Assembly (NCBI GenBank): GCA_022545645.1
Contig: JACZQQ010000048.1
Span: 1-14,369 of the forward strand
Direction: 5' to 3'
Length of the DNA: 14,369 bases
Source of the DNA: Acidobacteriota bacterium
GTDB taxonomy: Bacteria; Acidobacteriota; UBA6911; RPQK01; JADFOI01
Positions 7,562 to 14,308 of this stretch are shown in pieces. The position numbers and the translations under genes are program-made. Below the pieces are notes generated by a model. It made no database searches. It saw only the letters and a list, made by a program, of their open reading frames with translations, and was not told the origin of the DNA. Numbering within the stretch: the first letter of the stretch is position 1; each line of letters starts with the position of its first letter.

Positions 7562-8302
7562 CTATCTGAGAATAAAATTTACGGTCACCGTCGCAATGAC
7601 CGGCACCGGTTCCCCATTGAGCAGTGTGGGCGAATATTTCCACTGCTGCACGGCACTTACGGCTGCGTCATTCAATAACGGATGACCTCGGATGATTTTG
7701 ATATCGGCGACGTCCCCCGTCTCACCGACCGTGACCTGCAGCAACACGATACCCTGAATCCGAGCCCGTTTGGCCAGTTCCGGATATTTCGGTTCCACCC
7801 GTACAATGAGCTTCGAGGATTGAACATTTCCACCCACCCGAATCGGATCCTTCTTCTTGGGAGGAGGTGGGGGAGGCGGCATGGCGTTGGGAATTGCACC
7901 GATCACTCCACCCACGAGACCTCCGGGAACTCCACCCATCAGGCCTCCCGCATTGGGGTCCAGGATACTGGTGATTTCCGGAATATCCTCCATGGGAGGA
8001 GGAATCTCGGTGGGAATTTCAATGGGTGCCACGAACTGTGTCGGATCCAATTTGACCACCTGTACCTGCTGAACGGGTGGAGGTGGTGTGGTCGGCGGCG
8101 GTGGCGGTGGCGGAGGTGGTGGTGGCGGTGGCGGTGCAGCCAGAAACGTCAACAGTTCCTGTTGAGGCAAAACGTCGTAATAAATCAGCGGAATCAGCAC
8201 CATCGTCGTAATGAGGACGAGGTGGACAACAAAAGAAACGAACAGTGCCTTTTTATCGCGACCCATTCGATCAGGCGAAGATTCGATCAGGTTCTCAAAC
8301 AT
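7562..8302 (-). CDS. tonB: TonB energy transducer
   Basis: This 246-residue protein couples the ExbBD proton channel to outer-membrane receptors. It has a cytoplasmic N-terminus, a single membrane anchor (about 18-41, KALFVSFVVHLVLITTMVLIPLI), a periplasm-spanning proline-rich region, and a C-terminal TonB domain (about 165-246) with VEPKYPELAKRARIQGIVLLQVTVGETG and the ending VSAVQQWKYSPTLLNGEPVPV plus TVTVNF. The linker holds 14 consecutive prolines (57-70), a second PPPP run, a Gly-rich stretch (GGLMGGVPGGLVGGVIG) and seven prolines before KKK. GGGGAG precedes ATG 8302. It is the first gene of the operon, below a strong promoter at 8369-8397. No Fur box is evident, so iron control is not supported. 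Confidence 0.96.
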   Translation of the reverse strand: MFENLIESSPDRMGRDKKALFVSFVVHLVLITTMVLIPLIYYDVLPQQELLTFLAAPPPPPPPPPPPPPPTTPPPPVQQVQVVKLDPTQFVAPIEIPTEIPPPMEDIPEITSILDPNAGGLMGGVPGGLVGGVIGAIPNAMPPPPPPPKKKDPIRVGGNVQSSKLIVRVEPKYPELAKRARIQGIVLLQVTVGETGDVADIKIIRGHPLLNDAAVSAVQQWKYSPTLLNGEPVPVIATVTVNFILR

Positions 8303-8368
8303 CTACTCTCCCCTTCCAAATCCTGACTCTTTAACCCCCTACAAGGAATACTCTCTTTGGATCGCGCA

Positions 8369-8397
8369 ATATTACTACTGGCTTCCAGTCGAGTCAA
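8369..8397 (-). promoter_or_regulatory. Promoter of the tonB-exb operon with an internal dyad
   Basis: On the minus strand, TTGACT (8392-8397) and TAATAT (8369-8374) are separated by exactly 17 bases, matching 5 of 6 positions in each box. The start site would be near 8361, leaving a leader of about 60 bases. The spacer contains a perfect inverted repeat, ACTGG-AAG-CCAGT (8377-8389), centred between the two boxes: a possible operator site. The rest of the secF-tonB gap shows no secF terminator. Confidence 0.7.
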
Positions 8398-8469
8398 GAT
8401 CCTTCCCGTAATTCCCATAATATACTCACACATATCAAGTTAAGCTATGTCAACAGCCAATAAAACGGT

Positions 8470-9651
8470 TTAGGAACGTGCCTTTTTCCGGTCCAAATAG
8501 CTCTGCCACCAAAGAACAATGGGACTGGCAATGGCAATCGATGAATAGGTGCCCACAATTATACCGACCACCAGTGCAAATGAAAATCCCTGCAAGACCT
8601 GGCCACCAAACAAATAGAGAGAAAAGACGGCCAGGAAAGTCATCCCGGAAGTCATAATGGTACGATTCAATGTTTGGTTAATGCTGGCATTGATGATCGT
8701 CCCAAGATCACTTCTTCGCATGAGTCTCAAGTTCTCCCGCACCCGGTCGAACACGACGATCGTATCGTTAATGGAGTATCCCACCAGAGTCAGCAGGGCC
8801 GCCACCACCGTGAGGGAAATTTCCCGCCCGGTTAAGGAGAAGATTCCCACCGTGATGAACACGTCGTGAAAGAGGGCTACCAACGCGGCAACCCCGTAAA
8901 TGGGCCAAAACCGAACGGCGATGTAAATTAACATCCCCACCAGGGAAAAGCCGATGGCATCGCGGGCTCGCGTCCGCATCTCCCGGCCCACCTTGGGTCC
9001 GACGCTTTCCACGCTGATGACGGTAAAACTACCCAGGTAGGATTCCTCACTCAGGGTCTCCACAACAGCCGTCGGAATCCCCAATGGATCCAGCTCGGAA
9101 AAATCCCCGATCATCCCGCTGTGATCGGTTCGATAATCGATGATCTTGTCGGCCAGCTCGCTATAGTACTCAGTCGACTCAGAGATGGGCCGTTCCTCGC
9201 TGAAATTCTCGGGATTCAGTTCCTGTAAGCGGGCCGACAGTGCACTCCTGGAGACATTATTGAGATCGAGCTTTCCCGTCTCCGACTGGCTTTGATCATA
9301 TTCCTGACGAAGGGCTTCAAAGATCTGGTTGCTCTCAAGAGTGACGACCTGGGCCTCCTCACCTTCAACACTGACCATGCGGATTTGAACCTCGTTTCGA
9401 GAGAGTTCGTCAAAGCGTACGACTTCCTCTGCTTGCAGAGCTGCTTCACTCAGGATTTCACGAATCCGTTCCAGTTGAGGCTCCTCCTTGAACTTCACGT
9501 GAACCAGCGTTCCCCCGGTGAAATCCACACCCAGATTCAGCCCTCCAAGCATCACGGACACTCCTGCAATAACCATGAGAATCAGCGATATGCTGACGAA
9601 GATCCACTTCAAGCCCAGCCAATCGATATTAGGATTCTTGACAATATCCAT
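8470..9651 (-). CDS. secF: Protein translocase subunit SecF with a large periplasmic insertion
   Basis: This 393-residue protein forms, with SecD, the membrane complex that uses the proton-motive force to pull exported proteins across the inner membrane. Family marks are GVDFTGGTLV (41-50), SVESVGPKVG (213-222), six membrane helices (one at about 15-36, then five between 229 and 380), and LVGYSINDTIVVFDRVREN (289-307). It is longer than the roughly 320 residues usual for SecF. The extra part, about residues 122-208 between helix 1 and helix 2, contains KLDLNNVSRSALSARLQ and KIIDYRTDHSGMIGDFSELDPLGIP, which resemble a ComEA-type helix-hairpin-helix module. The start has AGGA about 8 bases upstream. 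It is 118 bases downstream of secD, probably in the same operon. Confidence 0.97.
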   Translation of the reverse strand: MDIVKNPNIDWLGLKWIFVSISLILMVIAGVSVMLGGLNLGVDFTGGTLVHVKFKEEPQLERIREILSEAALQAEEVVRFDELSRNEVQIRMVSVEGEEAQVVTLESNQIFEALRQEYDQSQSETGKLDLNNVSRSALSARLQELNPENFSEERPISESTEYYSELADKIIDYRTDHSGMIGDFSELDPLGIPTAVVETLSEESYLGSFTVISVESVGPKVGREMRTRARDAIGFSLVGMLIYIAVRFWPIYGVAALVALFHDVFITVGIFSLTGREISLTVVAALLTLVGYSINDTIVVFDRVRENLRLMRRSDLGTIINASINQTLNRTIMTSGMTFLAVFSLYLFGGQVLQGFSFALVVGIIVGTYSSIAIASPIVLWWQSYLDRKKARS

Positions 9652-9769
9652 AATCGTTCCTAGTGACGGAACTGCCTTCTTATCACTTAGTCACCAAAGT
9701 TGTCCTTTTGTTTCCCTGATCTTTTTTTTCTCGCTCCACAAACATCATCGTGTTTATGGACCGAGACAC

Positions 9770-11356
9770 TTAGATGGACAGCCTCGCCACCTCACGTCGT
9801 TGCAAAACCAACTGAAAGAGCGTTCTTGAAACAAAGACGGCAGTGAAGATATTGGCCATTAAACCGACTCCCAGAGTCACTGCAAAGCCGCGTACCGGGC
9901 CCGTTCCGAACTGGAAAAGGAAAAGCGCAGCAACCAGAGTCGTCGTGTTGGTATCAATGATGGTAGAAAACACTCGGTCAAAGCCTGCAGCGACAGCACT
10001 GCGAACCGTCTTTCCCAGACCGATCTCTTCCTTGATTCTTTCGAAGATCAGGATATTGGCATCCACGGCCATGCCGATCGTCAAAATGACTCCGGCGATT
10101 CCCGGTAGGGTCAAGGTAGCGTGAAAATAGGCCAACACTCCCAGCAGGATGAGCAGGTTAAAAACCAGGCAGACAATCGCATTAATCCCCGAGAGTCTGT
10201 ACACGACGAGCATTCCTGCCACCACCAGAATCAGGCCCACCACCGATGCGAAGACTCCCCTACGGATGGAATCCAGTCCCAGGGAAGGCCCAATCATTCT
10301 ATTTTCTAGAATTCGAATGGCAGCTGGAAGAGCTCCCGAGCGCAAAACCAGGGCCAGATCGTCAGCCTCTTCCGCGGTAAAGCTTCCCGTGATTCGAGCC
10401 GACTCGCTGGCGATTCTCTCGTTGATGTTGGGCGCCGAGCGAATCTCATCATCCAGCACAATGGCCAGCCGATTTCCCACGTTCTGTTCGGTGGCCCGGC
10501 TAAACAGCCTCACCCCTTCGGCTTTTAGGAAAAACTCGATCTCCGCACGCCCCGTGAAACTGTCCTGAGCGCGACGAGCATCCTTGAGATGCTCTCCACC
10601 GATCGACTGGGCCTTGCGGACCACCATATACATGGTTTGCTCCCCGGTTTCCGTCCGTTCACGATAGGGGAGGATTTCGTAGTCTGCAGGAAGGTTATTA
10701 CTGTGGGCCTGCAGAGCCCCCTCCCGAGTGGCATAGGGACCTCCCTGACTGGGGTGGACGAGCTTGAGTTCAAGTCTTGCCGTCGTCCTGATCAGGTTAA
10801 GGACACGATCAAAATCCTCCACGCCCGGCAATTCCACGATGATCTGGTCTTTCAACTGGCCGCTTCCATACACCGTGATCGTCGGCTCAGCCACACCGTA
10901 CTGATCCACTCGCCTCTGAAGGGTTTCCCTGGCCTGCTGAACCGTTTCATCGGCAGTCCTCAACTTGGCGGCTTCAGTCATGGACAAAACGGCATCGACC
11001 TCTCCTTCTCGAAACTGAATCTGATAGGTCCAATCCGCGGAATGCAAGCGCAGGTTCTCTTCCAATTGCGCCCGTTGATCCTGAAGGACTCCCAAGACTT
11101 CAATCTCGAGATCCTCGGTTACCCGGGTGCGGGTAAAGACGACGTCGTTCTCTCTGAGGTCCACTTCGATCTGCTCCCGGAGCTGGGCGACCTTTGCCTC
11201 CAGGGCGTCACGGGTCACCACCTGCAACACCAGGTGAATGCCACCCTTGAGATCCAGACCCAACTTAATTTTCTGGGAGGGTGGGTAAAAGAGAAGAATG
11301 CTGCCCAGCAGAACCACCAAGATGAGAATGAGCCGATACTGTAAATTTCGCTTCAT
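9770..11356 (-). CDS. secD: Protein translocase subunit SecD
   Basis: This 528-residue protein is the larger partner of SecF in the Sec accessory complex. The N-terminal helix (about 7-25) is followed by LGLDLKGGIHLVLQV (32-46), the periplasmic P1 domain (about 47-355), and a helix bundle with GMAVDANILIFERIKEE (428-444), TNTTTLVAALFLFQFGTGPVRGFAVTLGVG (469-498) and a C-terminal helix. The head region carries RRVDQYGVAEPTI and IIVELPGVED (172-181), both standard SecD motifs. There is no clear Shine-Dalgarno site; the ATG lies 6 bases after the yajC stop, so translation probably depends on coupling to yajC. The order tgt-yajC-secD-secF is widely conserved in bacteria. Confidence 0.98.
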   Translation of the reverse strand: MKRNLQYRLILILVVLLGSILLFYPPSQKIKLGLDLKGGIHLVLQVVTRDALEAKVAQLREQIEVDLRENDVVFTRTRVTEDLEIEVLGVLQDQRAQLEENLRLHSADWTYQIQFREGEVDAVLSMTEAAKLRTADETVQQARETLQRRVDQYGVAEPTITVYGSGQLKDQIIVELPGVEDFDRVLNLIRTTARLELKLVHPSQGGPYATREGALQAHSNNLPADYEILPYRERTETGEQTMYMVVRKAQSIGGEHLKDARRAQDSFTGRAEIEFFLKAEGVRLFSRATEQNVGNRLAIVLDDEIRSAPNINERIASESARITGSFTAEEADDLALVLRSGALPAAIRILENRMIGPSLGLDSIRRGVFASVVGLILVVAGMLVVYRLSGINAIVCLVFNLLILLGVLAYFHATLTLPGIAGVILTIGMAVDANILIFERIKEEIGLGKTVRSAVAAGFDRVFSTIIDTNTTTLVAALFLFQFGTGPVRGFAVTLGVGLMANIFTAVFVSRTLFQLVLQRREVARLSI

Positions 11357-11362
11357 CGCGTA

Positions 11363-11677
11363 TTACTTGGTGGTTGAATCCTCAGAAGGGGTTTGTAACG
11401 AAGCAATGGACTTTTTTGCCACCTCCATCTTCACCTGATCCGCCACCTTGAGAATGAATGTGTTTTCTCGGACTCCTGCAATCGTTCCATAGACCCCACC
11501 GTTGGTAATCACTTTGTCCCCATTTTTCAAGCTGCCGATCAACGCATCCAGACTTTTCTGACGATTGCGCATGGGGCGAATAATCAATAGATAGAAAATG
11601 CCCGCGATGAGTACGAAGGGCAACAGTCCGACAATCCCGGGCTGCGGGCTTTGCTGCGCCAATATCGATGGAATCAT
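11363..11677 (-). CDS. yajC: YajC, preprotein translocase accessory subunit
   Basis: The 104-residue product has one membrane helix (about 15-34, GIVGLLPFVLIAGIFYLLIIRPM) followed by the YajC signature IRPMRNRQKSLDALIGSLKNGDKVITNGGVYGTI and a short Lys/Ser-rich tail. YajC binds SecDF and is encoded next to secD in most bacteria. The start is uncertain: ATG 11677 gives MIPSILAQQ and fits the family, while a TTG at 11689 would add four residues. Neither has a good Shine-Dalgarno site. The gene is 57 bases after tgt and 6 bases before secD, so all are probably co-transcribed. Confidence 0.95.
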   Translation of the reverse strand: MIPSILAQQSPQPGIVGLLPFVLIAGIFYLLIIRPMRNRQKSLDALIGSLKNGDKVITNGGVYGTIAGVRENTFILKVADQVKMEVAKKSIASLQTPSEDSTTK

Positions 11678-11734
11678 GATGAATAACAACTACTTTTTGG
11701 GTCTCGAAAGAAACGCCGAGTATAGCACAGATCC

Positions 11735-12850
11735 TCAAGCAGATTCGGCATACTGCTCTCGGAAATGTCCCTCCAATTCGGTTAGTGAATTGAGCGCGAT
11801 ACTCTGTCGAATCTTGCCCATTAAGTCAAGATAAAAATGCAGATTGTGATAGGTATTCAAAATGCTTGCAACAATCTCACCTGAAACATAAAGATGCCTC
11901 AGGTAGCTTCGACTGTATCGCTTGCACACCAAGCATTCGCAGTGAGGATCCAGGGGGCCCTGGTCATGCCGATAACAGGCGTTCTTGATGCGAATCTTTC
12001 CAACCGAAGTAAAGAGTGTGCCATTGCGTGCATTTCGAGTCGGTAAGACACAGTCAAACATATCCATTCCCTGTTTGACGCAGAACAACAAGTCCAAAGG
12101 AGTTCCCACCCCCATGACATAACGGGGTTTGTCCTGCGGCATCAGGTTCTCCAGACGTTCAATGAGCTCGTACATCAGCAGCCTCGGTTCTCCCACACTG
12201 AATCCACCCAGCGCGAGTCCCGGAAAATCAATCTCACAAAGGCGCTCCAAACTCTCCTGGCGCAGCTGAAAGAAAACACTTCCCTGAAGGATTCCGAACA
12301 AAGCCTGCCCTGGGTTGTTATGGACATCCTTACAACGCTGTGCCCAACGCATGGAACGGAGCATCGATTCTCTCGCTTCCCGCTCACTCACCGGATAGGG
12401 TGTACACTCATCAAACATCATGATGATGTCTGCGCCCAAGGTCTGCTGAAACTGGATGGACTGTTCCGGAGAAAAGAAGTGAGAAGACCCATCCAGGTGG
12501 GATTGAAACTGGACTCCTTCTTCTGTGATTTTTCTGAGCTTCTGGTGACTAAAGACCTGATATCCTCCACTGTCCGTTAGAATCGGCCGCTCCCAGGACA
12601 TGAAGCGGTGAAGCCCACCCTGACTTTCGATGACCTCCTCTCCGGGGCGAAGATAGAGATGGTACGTATTGGCCAAGATGATCTGAATATTCAGATCTTC
12701 CAGAAACTCCTGGGGCATGGCCTTCACCGTGCCCGCTGTGCCGACCGGCATGAAGACCGGAGTTTCGATCTCTCCTCGCCCGGTTTGCAGCACCCCCTGA
12801 CGGGCATGGGTTTTCTGATCTCGAGCCAGAACTCGAAAGGAAAAGGACAT
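11735..12850 (-). CDS. tgt: tRNA-guanine transglycosylase
   Basis: This 371-residue enzyme exchanges guanine 34 for preQ1 in tRNAs with GUN anticodons, the first tRNA-level step of queuosine modification. Signatures are ETPVFMPVGTAGTVKAM (29-45), LTDSGGYQVFS with D93, MMFDECTPYPV with D147, LFGILQGS (184-191), LALGGFSVGE (212-221), and the nucleophile region MFDCVLPTRNARNG with D266. The structural zinc ligands are present as CxCxxC (C304, C306, C309) and H335. Length matches the family. The ATG has no recognisable Shine-Dalgarno site because repeat DNA begins 8 bases upstream; MSFSFRVLA is nevertheless a standard Tgt start. It is the head of the tgt-yajC-secD-secF set, with the IPT/NHL gene upstream. 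Confidence 0.98.
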   Translation of the reverse strand: MSFSFRVLARDQKTHARQGVLQTGRGEIETPVFMPVGTAGTVKAMPQEFLEDLNIQIILANTYHLYLRPGEEVIESQGGLHRFMSWERPILTDSGGYQVFSHQKLRKITEEGVQFQSHLDGSSHFFSPEQSIQFQQTLGADIIMMFDECTPYPVSEREARESMLRSMRWAQRCKDVHNNPGQALFGILQGSVFFQLRQESLERLCEIDFPGLALGGFSVGEPRLLMYELIERLENLMPQDKPRYVMGVGTPLDLLFCVKQGMDMFDCVLPTRNARNGTLFTSVGKIRIKNACYRHDQGPLDPHCECLVCKRYSRSYLRHLYVSGEIVASILNTYHNLHFYLDLMGKIRQSIALNSLTELEGHFREQYAESA

Positions 12851-12857
12851 GGGGAAT

Positions 12858-12988
12858 CAGCTAACAGCTGACAACTGACAGCTGACAGCAATGGGCGGTT
12901 TGTAAGCTGATGGCGCGGAGCCCGGTCTCGTAATTATTGTCAGGTGTCAGCCTTTCAGATGTCAGTTGTCAGTTGTCAGCTGTCAGCT
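12858..12988. repeat. Inverted heptamer tandem repeats (CANCTGA) between the propeller gene and tgt
   Basis: The left arm (12858-12889) contains about 4.6 tandem heptamers on the plus strand: CAGCTAA, CAGCTGA, CAACTGA, CAGCTGA, CAGC. The right arm (12937-12988) carries six or seven of the same heptamers on the minus strand, one of them 8 bases long. A unique core of about 47 bp separates the arms. The right arm runs into the preceding gene and encodes its last residues (LTADN) and its TGA. The unit resembles the heptanucleotide short tandem repeats described in cyanobacteria. Confidence 0.85.
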
Positions 12989-13958
12989 TTTCCCCCAGCT
13001 CGATGCGGAAAAGATTCGCGCTGTCCACCAGATAGAGGGAATTGCTTGAGTTGTCGTAAGCGAAACCCACTAACATGGGACCGGAAACGGTCAGCTCGGG
13101 AGTCCCATTTCGAAAGGTGTAAAGTCCTTTTCTGCCCTGCCAGGAGGCGGTCACCTGCAGCTGTCCCTGGGGGTCGAACCCCAGTCCCTGGGGGCGTCCA
13201 AACCCTTTGAAGTACACCTCAATTTCACCTTCCCTCGACACCCGATAAATGGAGTCCTGAGTTGCCAGCGTGGGGCCCGTCACAAAAAGAGTATCATCCG
13301 GGGCCACTGCCAGATGATAGGCAGAAACACTGGGTTCCAAACTGCACAAAACAGAGATCTCCTGATTGGGGCTCACCTTGTATATCTTGCCGCCCCGGTC
13401 TCCCACCAGGAGGTTCTTTTGGGAATCGAAGACCAATCCCGTCGCCAACCCAAGTCCATCCACATATTTCTCAATCTGCTTATCGAAAGTTGAGCGGTAC
13501 ACGGCACCTGTGTGTCGACTGGTGATGTAAAGACAGTCATCCGGGCCAATAGCCAAACCCGTCGGATTGATCACATCAGCAAGGAAAGGATGCTTACTCC
13601 CATCGGCATGGACCACGAACACGCTGAAGGGAACCTTTTCCCCTCGAGTTCCGCTGACGGTCACGTACACATTGCCCATCGAGTCCACCACCGGATTGGC
13701 CACCGGATGGAGCTCGGAGGCGATGACCCGGCCTACCTTCAGATCAATGCGCTGCTCCCCATGGTTGTGAATCACCAAACCGTTCCCACACCTTTCGGGA
13801 ATCCTGACCGTCAAAACCCTGGGGGAAGCTCCTGCAATCTCGGCTTTGACATCGCCCACATCGACCCGAACTTCCGAGGGATCTTCGAGCCCTTCCAACT
13901 CCACTCGAACGGTTCCTCCAGGCAGTGTAATGGCGGGCTTGACGGCTCTTATCTTCAT
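12969..13958 (-). CDS. IPT/TIG domain plus NHL/SMP-30-like beta-propeller protein
   Basis: The 329-residue product starts with an IPT/TIG-like Ig fold (about 1-80; VKPAITLPGGTVRVELEGLEDP and LTVRIPERCGNGLVIHNHG). A beta-propeller follows, with repeated blade motifs such as NPVVDSMGNVYVTVSG, NPTGLAIGPDDCLYITSR, LATGLVFDSQKNLLVGDRGGKIYKV, YHLAVAPDDTLFVTGP and PQGLGFDPQGQLQVTAS. It shows no signal peptide from ATG 13958; a start at 14006 adds MNVFGGGLAPCYSLAR, which is not an export signal either. Neither start has a good Shine-Dalgarno site. Relatives are often named gluconolactonase-like, but I see no basis to assign an enzymatic activity; binding or scaffolding is equally likely. The last five residues and the stop come from the repeat at its 3' end. 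It lies upstream of tgt on the same strand. Confidence 0.85.
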   Translation of the reverse strand: MKIRAVKPAITLPGGTVRVELEGLEDPSEVRVDVGDVKAEIAGASPRVLTVRIPERCGNGLVIHNHGEQRIDLKVGRVIASELHPVANPVVDSMGNVYVTVSGTRGEKVPFSVFVVHADGSKHPFLADVINPTGLAIGPDDCLYITSRHTGAVYRSTFDKQIEKYVDGLGLATGLVFDSQKNLLVGDRGGKIYKVSPNQEISVLCSLEPSVSAYHLAVAPDDTLFVTGPTLATQDSIYRVSREGEIEVYFKGFGRPQGLGFDPQGQLQVTASWQGRKGLYTFRNGTPELTVSGPMLVGFAYDNSSNSLYLVDSANLFRIELGEKLTADN

Positions 13959-14011
13959 CCGGGCTAAACTATAACATGGGGCCAATCCCCCACCAAAAAC
14001 GTTCATGGTAG

Positions 14012-14269
14012 ACTAAGTACTCACTTTCATAAATACGGTGACGTTTGTTGGGAGCGCGACGACGAGTCGATGCAGGGACATCGGCGAGGAGAAGCAACAA
14101 GAAGATGGGCCCGTCCCGCCCCAACCCTTCGGGCGGATGGGGGTTGCGGGCGATCTCTTTGTCTCTCGTCGTCGTCGATGTCCCTGCATCGACTCCTCCT
14201 CTCTTCGCGACCTCGCCTCGCAAGCCCCATCCGCAAACGTTACCGTATTTATGAAAGGGAGTACTAAGT
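14012..14269. repeat. Large non-coding palindromic element, about 258 bp
   Basis: The ends are 36-bp inverted repeats (14012-14047 and 14234-14269) matching at 33 of 36 positions. Inside them, a second perfect 20-bp inverted pair sits at 14064-14083 and 14176-14195; each copy itself folds as GTCGATG, 6 bases, CATCGAC (one arm has a mismatch). The centre (14115-14150) is a GC-rich hairpin with CCCGCCCCAACCC against GGGGGTTGCGGG. The flanking spacers differ in length (16 and 38 bases), so the arms are not simple copies. Short reading frames across it are by-products of the palindrome. No transposase is present. It may be a MITE-like element or a structured RNA or recombination site. It lies 54 bases upstream of the propeller gene start. 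Confidence 0.85.
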
Positions 14270-14308
14270 GTCTCTACGACTTACAAAAAACAATTGAAAT
14301 AAGTTCCC

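Noticed and set aside
7682..8326. A plus-strand reading frame rich in Arg, Trp and Gly opposite tonB
   Set aside because: Its composition is only the complement of the polyproline and Gly codons of tonB.
8448..8453. A perfect minus-strand TTGACA upstream of tonB as a second promoter
   Set aside because: No -10-like box lies 16-18 bases downstream; the nearest, TATATT, is 23 bases away.
9652..9769. The T-run in the secD-secF gap as a terminator
   Set aside because: The T-run is on the plus strand while both genes are on the minus strand, and no stable stem precedes an equivalent U-tract in the transcript.
10589..11344. A 251-codon plus-strand reading frame inside secD
   Set aside because: It is antisense to the conserved SecD periplasmic domain and has no independent start signals.
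12858..12988. The heptamer array as a possible CRISPR
   Set aside because: The units are 7 bases long with no spacers and no cas genes nearby; these are simple tandem repeats.
14045..14254. Short reading frames on both strands within the large palindrome
   Set aside because: The same inverted DNA gives similar peptides in several frames and strands; none has a ribosome-binding site or a plausible domain.
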